The notes: a model not told the origin generated them from the sequence alone. 64,000 bases of DNA from JANRKB01 sp033763695 (GCA_033763695.1 JANRKB010000050.1:62001-126000), one strand, 5' to 3'. Counted from the stretch's first letter, positions 25,434 through 34,082 are shown. Translations and numbers: made by a program.

Positions 25434-26507
25434 ATGATTCGGAGCCAGTCCATGCGTCACTTCATGCAGTGTGGCATCAGCGACAGCGCAGCGCGAGCAG
25501 GTTTGTGCCAGCCGGGCACGAAGCGCAAAGTCCGCGGGTTCACGCTCATCGAACTGCTGGTCGTCATCGCCATCATCGCGCTGCTCATTGGCATCCTGCT
25601 CCCCGCGCTTGGCGAGGCCCGCAAGGCCGCACGCAACGTCGTCAGTCAGGCGAATCTTCGCTCGCTCGGTCAGATTCAGTTCACGTATCAGAGCGAGAAC
25701 AAGGGCAGTTGGGTCAATCCGTTTGATGAGACGAACACCGGCAGGAAAAACGGCCTGGATTGGTACGAACTGCCGGTTGAAGACAAGCCCGGGTTTGTGT
25801 GGCGTTGGAACGACAGCCCCGCCGTGTGGTCCACCGAGTTCTTCGGCATCCACTGGTACAGCCTTGTTTCCAATGGCCTGAACAAGGGCGACCATGCCAA
25901 CCCGGTGCAGTGGAGCCCCGCCGACCGCACGATCATCCTGCGGCAAAAGGGGCACTTCTCCGAGCCAAACTTCAACCCCGCGGACTCCGTGTGGGACTCG
26001 TCGTATTGGTACTCGCCGACGATGTGGTGCGGCGCCGATCGCTATCCCACCGACAAGGCGGCTCGCGAGAACATGGCGGCAAAGTTCCTGCGGCGCAATC
26101 GCGTCGATGACGTGACGTTCCCGTCCGCCAAGGTGTTCCTGTGGGAACGCTTCGACATGACCAAGAACAGCCGCGTCTCGTCGAAGCTGTCGCAGACGTA
26201 CTCGGTCAAGGCGCCGCCGCAGTTCAATAACCCGCAGGCCGAGCCGAATGTCGCGTTGGTTGAAGGCAGTGTGACGCGCGTCAAGACGAGCACGCTCGTC
26301 GATCTGGCCGCGGATGCCAAGACCCAGCAGGAGTTCCGCCCCAAGGGTGTCTGGAATCCAACGCCCAGCATCATGAACGACTACGAGCTTGACCTGGATG
26401 GCCTTGAGTACGGCCAAGTGGACAAGAGCGGCATTCAGGGCGGGCAGTATCCGGGGTACTTCTGGTCGACCTCCCGCGGCGTGCGTGGACGTGACATCAA
26501 CCGCTGA
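25434..26507 (+). CDS. Pseudopilin-like protein 1 (prepilin-type N-terminal methylation domain)
   Basis: A 357-residue protein with a 35-residue basic leader and the class III signal RG|FTLIELLVVIAIIALLIG (Gly -1, Glu +5), so it should be cleaved and methylated by a prepilin peptidase. The helix continues with LPALGEARKAARNVVSQANL. The large periplasmic domain contains VWSTEFFGIHWYSLVSNGLN, SSYWYSPTMWCG, FPSAKVFLWERFD, and NPQAEPNVALVEGSVTRVK, the last recalling the D-G-S-V element of planctomycete DUF1559 pseudopilins. It ends GVRGRDINR. Two close paralogues follow within 3 kb. RBS AGGAG 9 bases before ATG 25434. It is likely a minor or specialised pilin of a type II secretion/pilus-like apparatus. 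Confidence 0.85.
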   Translation: MIRSQSMRHFMQCGISDSAARAGLCQPGTKRKVRGFTLIELLVVIAIIALLIGILLPALGEARKAARNVVSQANLRSLGQIQFTYQSENKGSWVNPFDETNTGRKNGLDWYELPVEDKPGFVWRWNDSPAVWSTEFFGIHWYSLVSNGLNKGDHANPVQWSPADRTIILRQKGHFSEPNFNPADSVWDSSYWYSPTMWCGADRYPTDKAARENMAAKFLRRNRVDDVTFPSAKVFLWERFDMTKNSRVSSKLSQTYSVKAPPQFNNPQAEPNVALVEGSVTRVKTSTLVDLAADAKTQQEFRPKGVWNPTPSIMNDYELDLDGLEYGQVDKSGIQGGQYPGYFWSTSRGVRGRDINR

Positions 26508-26546
26508 TCCTTCACCTTCACTTGCACCCTTCCTTGGAGTCATGCC

Positions 26547-26780
26547 GTGGAACAGATGAACCACAAGAAGATCGCCGTGATCGCCGCGTGCGGCGTCGCC
26601 TTGCTTGCCGCCACCGCGTTGATCTGGCGCAGTGTCGCGGCGACGCCGCCACCGTTGAGTGATGATCTTGTGAAGCGCAACGCCGCGTTGACCGCGGGCG
26701 CGGATGTTCAGCCGGTGAGCCAGGAGCAATCGGCGGGAACGCCGGGCGGGCGGCGTTCTGCCGTGCAGCGCGGCAAGTGA
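26547..26780 (+). CDS. Tiny single-pass membrane protein s1
   Basis: A 77-residue protein not recognised: a short basic N-terminus (MEQMNHKK), one transmembrane helix (IAVIAACGVALLAATALIW) and a 45-residue polar tail with PPPLSDDLVKRNAALTAGAD and ending GGRRSAVQRGK. It is paralogous to the 73-residue protein at 27908. GTG start chosen because GGAG lies eight bases upstream, the same spacing as in the paralogue (an ATG three codons on is possible). It sits between two pseudopilin genes, 39 and 35 bases from each, so the three are co-transcribed and the products probably meet in the membrane. Confidence 0.65.
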   Translation: MEQMNHKKIAVIAACGVALLAATALIWRSVAATPPPLSDDLVKRNAALTAGADVQPVSQEQSAGTPGGRRSAVQRGK

Positions 26781-26815
26781 TCACGTGCGGCTCTCAGTTG
26801 TCTCCGGAGTTTGTC

Positions 26816-27865
26816 ATGCACCTCAAGAACCGTCTCGGGTCTTCGCGCGCGTTCACGCTCATCGAACTGCTGGTGGTCATCGCGATCATCGCGCTGCTCA
26901 TCGGCATCCTGCTCCCCGCGCTGGGCGAGGCCCGCAAGGCCGCGCGAAATGTCGTGAGCCAAGCAAACCTGCGCTCGATGGCGCAGATCCAGTTCACGTA
27001 CCAGAACGAGAACAAGGGAAGCTGGGTCAATCCGTTCAACGAACGCGCCACCGGCGGCGTCGGCGGGATCGACTACTACGAGATTCCCGTTGAGGACAAG
27101 CCCGGCTACATCTGGAGCTTTGACAAAGGCCCCAGTGGCCCCGAATGGTCGACGGAGTTCTTTGGGCTGCACTGGTACAGCCTCGTCTCCAACGGCCTGA
27201 ACAAGGGCGACTATGCAAGCCCGGTGCAGTTTGGCCCGTCGGATCGCGCGATCATCACGCGCGTCAAGGACACCTTTGCGATCCCCGGTTTTCAGCCGGG
27301 CAACTTCATCTGGGATACGTCGTACTGGTACTCGCCGACGATGTGGTGCCGCGCCGAACGCTACGCGACGGGCAAGGCCAATCGTGATCGCATGACCAAG
27401 GAGATGCTGCGCCGCAATCGCAACGACGATGTGGTGTTCCCGTCGGCGAAGGTGTTCCTCTGGGAACGGTTTGACACGACCAAGCCCAAGCGGACCTCAA
27501 CGCAGTTCTCGCGGACGTTCGCCGTGAAGGCTTCGCCGCAGTACAACAACCCGCAGGCCGAGCCGAACGTTGCGACCGCGGAGGGCAGCGTGACACGCGT
27601 CAAGACCGCCGATCTGCTCGCGCTCGCGACCGATGCCAAGACACTCACCGAGTTTCGGTCCGCGGGGTCATGGAATCCCGCCAAGGCGATGCTCGGCGAT
27701 CCCAACGTCGACAACGTGCCGGGCAACAACACCGACGGCTACGGCCTTGGACGCGATGCGCTCGAGAACGGCGCGGATGACTACAACGGCACACCCGGCG
27801 GGCTGTATCCGGGGTACTTCTGGACGACCCGCAACGGCGTGCGCGGCCGCGATCTGAACCGCTAA
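26816..27865 (+). CDS. Pseudopilin-like protein 2
   Basis: A 349-residue paralogue of protein 1, about the same along its whole length. The leader is short (MHLKNRLGSSRA) and the residue before the cleavage point is Ala, not Gly (RA|FTLIELL), which prepilin peptidases can tolerate. Shared landmarks: QFTYQNENKGSWVNPFNE, STEFFGLHWYSLVSNGLNKG, WYSPTMWCRAER, NNPQAEPNVATAEGSVTRVK and the terminal GVRGRDLNR. RBS CGGAG upstream of ATG 26816. The nucleotide sequence over the signal helix is nearly identical to those of proteins 1 and 3, pointing to recent duplication or gene conversion. Confidence 0.85.
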   Translation: MHLKNRLGSSRAFTLIELLVVIAIIALLIGILLPALGEARKAARNVVSQANLRSMAQIQFTYQNENKGSWVNPFNERATGGVGGIDYYEIPVEDKPGYIWSFDKGPSGPEWSTEFFGLHWYSLVSNGLNKGDYASPVQFGPSDRAIITRVKDTFAIPGFQPGNFIWDTSYWYSPTMWCRAERYATGKANRDRMTKEMLRRNRNDDVVFPSAKVFLWERFDTTKPKRTSTQFSRTFAVKASPQYNNPQAEPNVATAEGSVTRVKTADLLALATDAKTLTEFRSAGSWNPAKAMLGDPNVDNVPGNNTDGYGLGRDALENGADDYNGTPGGLYPGYFWTTRNGVRGRDLNR

Positions 27866-27907
27866 GTCCGCTGGCGTCCACCCGTTCAAGTTTGCCGGAG
27901 CACAGCC

Positions 27908-28129
27908 ATGGAAAACAAAAACAAACTCGTCGTCGCGGCGTGCGGACTCGCGCTGGTCGCCGCGGGTGCTCTTGTCTGGCGCAGCTTCTCCGCCGCCCCG
28001 CCCGCAGTGTCCGAAGACGTCATCACGAAGAACGCCCAAGCCACCGAAGGCGCGGAGCTGCCTTCTGCCGCGCCTGCTCCGGACAAGCCCGCGTCCGGCG
28101 GTCGCAACATGCGAAAGGCCGGCAGCTAA
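27908..28129 (+). CDS. Tiny single-pass membrane protein s2
   Basis: A 73-residue paralogue of s1: MENKNKLVVAACGLALVAAG forms the N-terminus and start of the helix, followed by a tail with APPAVSEDVITKNAQATEGA and ending GGRNMRKAGS. GGAG eight bases before the ATG. It follows pseudopilin 2 by 42 bases. Conserved between s1 and s2: the transmembrane helix ending W-R-S, the PP-(A/L)-x-S-(E/D)-D segment and an N-A-x-x-T-x-G-A motif. The role is unknown; a membrane partner or assembly factor for the preceding pseudopilin is an inference from the alternating gene order. Confidence 0.65.
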   Translation: MENKNKLVVAACGLALVAAGALVWRSFSAAPPAVSEDVITKNAQATEGAELPSAAPAPDKPASGGRNMRKAGS

Positions 28130-28404
28130 GGCCCATCCAATCAAAATCCGATCGTGATCAAGCACGAATCTTGAGATTGTCGGTCTCTAGACGGGTGAAA
28201 TTCTGAAACCACGGATTCGTGACGGCGTATCAATGTGTATTCATCTGTATATCCGGCCGACTTCTCTTGTCGTCCGGATGCACGGCCTGCCGCAGCCCTC
28301 CGTTTCGATGTCGGTGTTCACCGGCGGTGCGGCAGTTTCGTGGTGCGGTGGTGGTTCGCTCGCGGCGTACGCACATTGGTCTTTCCGGGCTCGGGGTTTC
28401 TCAC

Positions 28405-29508
28405 ATGGTTCAGTCCAACACGTCCAAGACAGGTTCATCCACGCGCGGGTTCACGCTCATTGAGCTGCTCGTGGTCATCGCGATCATCGCGCTGCTCATT
28501 GGCATCCTGCTCCCCGCGCTCGGGGCCGCACGCCGCGCCGCGCGAAATGCGGTGAGCCTCGCCAACCTGCGCTCGCTGTCGCAGATCCAGTCGACCTATC
28601 AGGCGGGCAACCGCAACTCGTTTGTGAATCCGTTCGACGATCGCCAGATCGGCCAGCCGTCGACGGGCACCAAGGGCTGGGATCTGATCCGCAAGGGACC
28701 CAGCGGCTCCGTCCCTGCCGACGACTCGGCGTGGCAGTTCTCCACCTTCGGCTCGGGCAACGAGTGGAACACCGAGATGTTCGCGTTCCACTGGTACAGC
28801 CTCGTCGCGGGCGATCTCTCGGCGGGCGACTACGCCAGCCCGGTGCAGTTTTCCCCTTCGGACACGCTGCTGATCCAGCGCTTCAAGGACTTCCGCAGCC
28901 AGCTCAACCCCACGTTCACGCTCGACAACACGCTGTGGGACGGCTCGTATGTCTATTCGCCCACGTTCTGGTCCAAGAGCGAGCGCTACTCGCCTTCGAA
29001 TCGCACCGCGCGCGACATCATGGCCCTCGACGGCAAGACGTGGCGGCGCAATCGCATCGACGATGTCGTGACCCCCGCGGCCAAGGTGATGATCTGGGAG
29101 CGGTTTGACTTCAACCAGACGACCCGCGTTGAGTCTCAGCAGGATGCGCGCGGGCGCGTCGGTGCCGCGCTCTCCAGCGCGAAGCTCTTCCCCAACTGGA
29201 ACAACACCGGTGCTCAGCCCAACGTCGCCACCGTCGACGGCAGCGTCACGCGGGCCAAGATCAGCGACCTGAACGACATCATGGCGGGCACCAACACCAG
29301 CCTCATCGAAGCGCTGCGCCCCAAGGGCATCTGGACTCCCAGTGACCTGCTGCTCGGCCCGCCCGCCGGCGGCAAGGACGGCCGCCCGATCGGCTACGCC
29401 ATGGGCGCCGACGGCCTGGAGAACGGCGGCACGACCTATCGCGGGCGCTATCTCAACTACTTCTGGGCGACCAACGCCGGCGTCAAAGGCCGCGACCTGA
29501 ACCGCTAA
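28405..29508 (+). CDS. Pseudopilin-like protein 3
   Basis: A 367-residue, more divergent paralogue of proteins 1 and 2: TRG|FTLIELLVVIAIIALLIG, then LPALGAARRAARNAVSLANL, NEWNTEMFAFHWYSLVAGDL, SYVYSPTFWSKSERYSP, NNTGAQPNVATVDGSVTRAK (here with a true D-G-S-V), and the terminal NAGVKGRDLNR. The 275-base gap before it contains an AT-richer stretch (28195-28260) and might hold its own promoter, unlike the tight spacing of the genes before it. It is followed by a strong terminator and lacks a small partner gene downstream. Start ATG at 28405; the upstream open frame is not conserved. Confidence 0.85.
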   Translation: MVQSNTSKTGSSTRGFTLIELLVVIAIIALLIGILLPALGAARRAARNAVSLANLRSLSQIQSTYQAGNRNSFVNPFDDRQIGQPSTGTKGWDLIRKGPSGSVPADDSAWQFSTFGSGNEWNTEMFAFHWYSLVAGDLSAGDYASPVQFSPSDTLLIQRFKDFRSQLNPTFTLDNTLWDGSYVYSPTFWSKSERYSPSNRTARDIMALDGKTWRRNRIDDVVTPAAKVMIWERFDFNQTTRVESQQDARGRVGAALSSAKLFPNWNNTGAQPNVATVDGSVTRAKISDLNDIMAGTNTSLIEALRPKGIWTPSDLLLGPPAGGKDGRPIGYAMGADGLENGGTTYRGRYLNYFWATNAGVKGRDLNR

Positions 29509-29540
29509 TCGATCCGCGGAATCTCGCGCGAGAGCAATGA

Positions 29541-29570
29541 AAAACCCCGAGCGACTTGCTCGGGGTTTTT
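29541..29570. terminator. Bidirectional intrinsic terminator
   Basis: AAAA-CCCCGAGC-GACTT-GCTCGGGG-TTTTT. It has a T-tract on both strands, so it ends both the pseudopilin cluster (plus) and the TPR/alpha-CTD gene (minus). Confidence 0.93.
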
Positions 29571-29606
29571 GTTTCGTCAGAGTCTGAACGCGGCAGGCTC
29601 GCCGTC

Positions 29607-30545
29607 TTACGACTCGAGCTTGCGCAGGCCCAAGCCATGCTCGCTGAGGCGCTCGCGGATTTCCTTCAGGCTGGTGGAGCCGAAGTTCTTGACGCCCATG
29701 AGCTCGGCCTCGGTGTGGCTGGCGAGGTCGCCCAGCGTCTGAATGTTCAGCAGTTGCAGGGCCTTGCGGGCGCGGACGCTGAAGTTCAGGTCGCTGACGG
29801 GCTTGCCCAGCACGGCTTCCTGGCCCGTGCCCTTGTACTGATCGGCGAGGGCACGGCGGGCGGCGCGATGCGCGTCTTCGAGGCCCTGGCCCAGACGCAG
29901 GCCGCGGACCGAGAGCATCTTGCGGATTTCCTGCAGGCTGCTCTCGCCGAAGTTCTTGTAGCTGAGCAGTTCGGCCTCGGTGATGCGGAGCAGATCGCCG
30001 AGGGTGCGGATGTTCATCTTCTTGAGGCAGGTACGCGCACGCACCGAGAGTTCAAAGTCGGTGACGGGCGTGTCGAGCATGGCGCGCTTCTTGAAGATGT
30101 CGCGGTCCATGTCCTCTTCGATCGACATCTCGCGGCTGGCCTGCACGTCCTTCATGTAGAGGCGGGCGCGATTGTGATTCGGGTGCGTGTCGAGCACCTG
30201 ACGCAGGCAGCGCTCGGCGCGGCCGTAGTCTTCGCGATCCTCATACATGATCGCGAGATTGATCAGGGCGTTGATCATCGCGGGCGGCTGCTCAATGCAG
30301 CGCTCGTACATCGCGAGGGCTTCATCTTCTTCGCCGACCAGATCGAGCAGGTACGCGAGGCGGAAGAGGATCTCGGCGTTGTTGGGGTCGGCGGCGGAGG
30401 CCTTGCGGAGCTCGGCGATGGCGCCGGCGCGATCACCCATGTCGATGAGACGCTGCGACTGCGCGAGCTGCTTCGCCGCGGCCTGCGGATCGCGCCGCGC
30501 CGCTTCGCTCAGACCGATGACCGTGTCCAGACCCTGATTGGCCAT
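29607..30545 (-). CDS. TPR protein with two RNA polymerase alpha C-terminal domains
   Basis: A 312-residue protein with no alpha N-terminal (assembly) domain. Residues 25-135 are TPR-like (DRAGAIAELRKASAADPNNA, LDLVGEEDEALAMYERCIEQ, DREDYGRAERCLRQVLDTHP). Two helix-hairpin-helix alpha-CTD modules follow: residues about 158-218 (FELSVRARTCLKKMNIRTLG ... KNFGESSLQEI) and 248-308 (NFSVRARKALQLLNIQTLGD ... KNFGSTSLKEI). In each, the Arg matching E. coli R265 (Arg169, Arg258), the G-x-x-S-L helix cap and the R/L-G-L-x-L end are kept, so UP-element or DNA binding is plausible. A transcription-linked adaptor rather than a core subunit is my inference. The gene is monocistronic with a terminator-like hairpin in its leader. 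Confidence 0.85.
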   Translation of the reverse strand: MANQGLDTVIGLSEAARRDPQAAAKQLAQSQRLIDMGDRAGAIAELRKASAADPNNAEILFRLAYLLDLVGEEDEALAMYERCIEQPPAMINALINLAIMYEDREDYGRAERCLRQVLDTHPNHNRARLYMKDVQASREMSIEEDMDRDIFKKRAMLDTPVTDFELSVRARTCLKKMNIRTLGDLLRITEAELLSYKNFGESSLQEIRKMLSVRGLRLGQGLEDAHRAARRALADQYKGTGQEAVLGKPVSDLNFSVRARKALQLLNIQTLGDLASHTEAELMGVKNFGSTSLKEIRERLSEHGLGLRKLES

Positions 30546-30916
30546 TGAAGGCTCCTTTGCCAGATGTGTTCAGCGCAGCCGCTGCAGGAGGCGACAAAAA
30601 ACCGCCCCGGAGCGGGCCGTGGGTGGGCATGTTAGGCGTCATTCTTCGGGTCCGCAGCCTGTGCGAGACTGAGGCCACACGCACACACATCATCGGCACT
30701 CCTGATCGTGGTTTGATCGGTATCGGAAATGAACGAGTGCGGGGCGGCGGATTGGCGACAGGAAGATCCCTTCCGTTTCCCTTCCTCGGCGTTGGCACAT
30801 GGTGGTTTTGTGATGTAGGTTCTGGATATGCCGTCGTGGTGGCGGCGATCCGTCTCGGCACACTCTGTCGAGCGGGTGATCGGGCTTCCTGAAGACCTTT
30901 CCACGAGCCACTCGCT
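30546..30916. other. Gene-free divergent region
   Basis: About 370 bases between the TPR/alpha-CTD gene (minus) and the beta-helix gene (plus). It holds the hairpin noted separately; I found no coding frame and no clear -35/-10 pair. Confidence 0.5.
30596..30616 (-). promoter_or_regulatory. Terminator-like hairpin in leader of TPR/alpha-CTD gene
   Basis: Minus-strand reading: CCGCTCCGGGGCGG followed immediately by TTTTTT, about 50 bases before the start codon. No minus-strand gene lies just upstream, so it would act in the gene's own leader (attenuation). The stem is short, so this is tentative. Confidence 0.35.
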
Positions 30917-32821
30917 ATGCCAGCGATTTTCCGCGTCCTTCTCTGCTGGGTGGTGCTGTGCCTGGTCGGCACGGCCGGCGCTCTCGCGCAGCAGAACTCC
31001 GAGGGTGACGCCTTCGGCACCAGCGGCACGCAGACCACGACCAAGACCGGTGAACAGGTGCTGGGCGTGGACGTCGCCGACTTTGGCGCGGTTCCCAACG
31101 ACAGCACCGACGACAGCGCCGCGATTCAGGCCGCGCTCGATCATCCGTACCCGATCACGCGGATCAGCCGCCCGGGCACGTACATCATCGGCGCGACGCG
31201 CCAGCTCGTGCCGCTGCCGGGTGGCAATCACGTCGCGACGCTGACGATCCGTCCGTTCAAGACGCTGTGGTGCGCTCCGGGGGTGATCATCAAGTTGGCC
31301 AATCAGTCCAACTGCCTGATGATCGCCAACAAGAGCGGCAACAACGGCGACAACAACATCACCATCGACGGCGGCACCTGGGACGCCAACGGCTTCTTCA
31401 ATGACATGCGTGCGCCGACCGTCCCTGTGACGGTGTTCGGCGGCAGCGGCGGATATCGCCCCTATTGGTGCGGCGCGGCGATGCAGCTCGTCATGTGCCG
31501 CAACCTGCGCGTGCAGAACCTCACGGTGCTGCGTGCCAAGAAGTATGCGATCTATGTCGCCGGCGGGAACAACATCGCCGTCAACAACATCACCTTCGAC
31601 ACGTACTCCGACGGCGTGCACCTCAACGGCCCCGCGAGCAAGATCCGCATCTCCAACATCCGCGGGCTGGCGCACGACAACCTCATCGCGATCATCGCCT
31701 CCGAAGGCGCGTACTACCCCGAGATCACCGGCGACGCGATCACCACCGCGCGCAACGTCACGGATCTTGAGATCACCGACATCGTGTGCGGCGCGCCGGG
31801 TAAGCCCACCTTCCAGCCCTTCCGCTTCACGGGCCGCCCCACGGACACCATCAGCAACGTGCGCATCCGTCGCGTCTCGGGCGACGCTTCGCTCACCGGG
31901 CACGGCTTTGCATTCAGCGATGACAACGCCGACTGCGATCCGGGTCCGGGTGTCACGCCCGCCGGGCTTGAGCACTCGATCATGCGCGACTTTGTCATCG
32001 AGGACGTGTCGCTCAAGGTCGCCCCGGGTTACTCGCTCTTCCAGATCGGCGGTTCGGGCGTTGAAGACATCACCATCCGGCGTGCCGAGCAGGTTTCGCC
32101 GGATAATCCGCTCGTCACCGTGAACAACAACGCGGATCTCAAGCGGCTTGTGATCGAGGACGTGTTTGCGCCCGACAACAACTCGCGCCTCGTGAACATC
32201 GAGGCCAAGGTGCAGGATCTGCAACTGCGCCGCCTCATCGTCGAGTCGAGCAACATCGCCCGCGTGCTGCAGATCGCCATCGGCGCTCGCGCCCCCAACG
32301 TCCTAGTCGAGGACTGCGGCTTCATCGGTGCGGCACAGCAGATCATGCAGTGGTGGGACGCCGGCACGTGCAACCTCACGCTCCGCCGCACGACCATGGT
32401 GACTGACTTGGTCGCGCTGCAGACCATGAGCGAGATGATCGTGCGCTCCGAGAACAACGTGTGGCAGGCCAAGACCGCTCTCGCGGCGATCAGTGCCGGT
32501 TACCTCAGCCTCGAAGGCTCGGGCGACATCTGCACCCTGCCCGTCGGGCTTGATTCACGCGGACGCGGCATTCGCGTCAACAACACCGACATGCGTCTGA
32601 ACGCGTACTTGCTCACGCCGCGGATCGGTGATCGCGTGTACAACGTGAACATCAAGCGCGATGAAGTTCCCGCGGGCACGGGCGTGTTGTCGTGCATCAA
32701 GGCGGGCACCGGCCCGACCAGTGCGAAGTGGTCGGCGACGCCGCCCTCCGCCGGACGCGCGAGCGTGCGCGTCAAGAGCGCGACGCCCGCCACTGGCGGT
32801 TCGGCAACGTTGATCGACTAA
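30917..32821 (+). CDS. Secreted right-handed beta-helix protein (pectate lyase 3 / GH28-like)
   Basis: A 634-residue exported protein: signal peptide AIFRVLLCWVVLCLVGTAGALA, then VDVADFGAVPNDSTDDSAAI, the N-terminal hallmark of the pectate-lyase-3 superfamily, and a long parallel beta-helix (about residues 95-560) with repeated N-x-x-I/V-x-N strands (VMCRNLRVQNLTVLRAKKYA; ASKIRISNIRGLAHDN; GVEDITIRRAEQ). ITIDGGTWDANG sits where related polygalacturonases have D-G-x-x-D. Polysaccharide cleavage or binding outside the cytoplasm is likely; the substrate and catalytic residues are not certain. The C-terminal 50 residues form a short extra beta-domain. Start ATG at 30917; monocistronic. Confidence 0.8.
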   Translation: MPAIFRVLLCWVVLCLVGTAGALAQQNSEGDAFGTSGTQTTTKTGEQVLGVDVADFGAVPNDSTDDSAAIQAALDHPYPITRISRPGTYIIGATRQLVPLPGGNHVATLTIRPFKTLWCAPGVIIKLANQSNCLMIANKSGNNGDNNITIDGGTWDANGFFNDMRAPTVPVTVFGGSGGYRPYWCGAAMQLVMCRNLRVQNLTVLRAKKYAIYVAGGNNIAVNNITFDTYSDGVHLNGPASKIRISNIRGLAHDNLIAIIASEGAYYPEITGDAITTARNVTDLEITDIVCGAPGKPTFQPFRFTGRPTDTISNVRIRRVSGDASLTGHGFAFSDDNADCDPGPGVTPAGLEHSIMRDFVIEDVSLKVAPGYSLFQIGGSGVEDITIRRAEQVSPDNPLVTVNNNADLKRLVIEDVFAPDNNSRLVNIEAKVQDLQLRRLIVESSNIARVLQIAIGARAPNVLVEDCGFIGAAQQIMQWWDAGTCNLTLRRTTMVTDLVALQTMSEMIVRSENNVWQAKTALAAISAGYLSLEGSGDICTLPVGLDSRGRGIRVNNTDMRLNAYLLTPRIGDRVYNVNIKRDEVPAGTGVLSCIKAGTGPTSAKWSATPPSAGRASVRVKSATPATGGSATLID

Positions 32822-32836
32822 CGTGCAACGCACGGC

Positions 32837-33673
32837 TCAACCCGCGCACTTGACCACGCGGCTTGGTGCCAGTCCGGCCGCGGCGGCCTCGTCGAGGAAG
32901 CGCGAAGCGCCCTGAAGCGAGCGTTCATCCACGCGGAAGCGCAGCAGGTCCATCAAATAGGTGCGTGCCAGATCAGGCGGCCAGCGGAACGCCGGGGCGC
33001 GATTGGCGATGATCCAATCCAGTCGCGTCAGGTTGTGCCGCAGTTGCCGATCCAGCGTCTCCATCAGGCCCGCGAGCCACGGCGCTTCGGCATCGCTCGC
33101 GCGGCACATCCACGCGGCGTACATGAACGGCAGACCGGTCCACGCCTTCCACGCCTCGCCGAGATCCAGTTGATGCGGATAGCGCACCGCCGGCGGCGAA
33201 TCGGTCACAACCTTGTCGCCGATCATCAGCAGTGACTCGGGCCATTCATCACCCGCGCTTGCGGACTTTTCGCCGCCGACGCTGACGCGCTCGCGCGCGT
33301 CGAACGCGATCACATCGGGCACGCGACCCGCCCGCCGCGCAACCAGCAGGCGACAGAGCACGACGGAAGTGTGACTGTCGGTGTCGGCGTGGATGGTGGT
33401 GACCTGCTCGATGGGCACGCGCGAATACAGCCGCACCGTGAGCGTCGGGCCGTCGCAGCCGATCATGCCGACAGGCAGAATCATCAGCGGCACCGGCGAG
33501 CGGACCGCATCGATCATCGAAACCAGTCCGGCGTGACAATCGCCCGACGCGACCAGCCCGGCGATCTTGCTTGGCACCACGGGCGCGAGGGTCAGACCCG
33601 CGTCCTTCTCCAGTCCCTCGATCATCGGGACGGTGTTCAGATAGCGCACGCACGCCAGACGGATCCGCGACAT
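32837..33673 (-). CDS. mqnA: Chorismate dehydratase MqnA (futalosine menaquinone pathway)
   Basis: Converts chorismate to 3-enolpyruvyl-benzoate, the first step of the futalosine route to menaquinone. The 278-residue protein begins RIRLACVRYLNTVPMIEGL, the typical MqnA/MqnD start, has the periplasmic-binding-protein-like fold with VPSKIAGLVASGDCHAGLVS, DTDSHTSVVLCRLLV, and the LMIGDKVV and DLGEAWKAWTGLPFMYAAW segments characteristic of MqnA. ATG has TACGCT six bases upstream. The stop is 15 bases from the end of the convergent beta-helix gene. The other mqn genes are not in the window. Confidence 0.9.
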   Translation of the reverse strand: MSRIRLACVRYLNTVPMIEGLEKDAGLTLAPVVPSKIAGLVASGDCHAGLVSMIDAVRSPVPLMILPVGMIGCDGPTLTVRLYSRVPIEQVTTIHADTDSHTSVVLCRLLVARRAGRVPDVIAFDARERVSVGGEKSASAGDEWPESLLMIGDKVVTDSPPAVRYPHQLDLGEAWKAWTGLPFMYAAWMCRASDAEAPWLAGLMETLDRQLRHNLTRLDWIIANRAPAFRWPPDLARTYLMDLLRFRVDERSLQGASRFLDEAAAAGLAPSRVVKCAG

Positions 33674-33679
33674 GGCTCA

Positions 33680-33685
33680 AGCGTA
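33680..33685 (-). promoter_or_regulatory. TACGCT -10-like box, 6 nt before start
   Basis: Minus strand TACGCT-TGAGCC-ATG at the mqnA start, with no ribosome binding site. Confidence 0.4.
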
Positions 33686-33707
33686 TCCGCGTTCGCGGGC
33701 GATTCGT

Positions 33708-34082
<375 letters not shown>

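Noticed and set aside
30790..30815. Possible second sigma-54 site (TTGGCACATGG...)
   Set aside because: The -24 half matches, but no TTGC stands 5 bases downstream.
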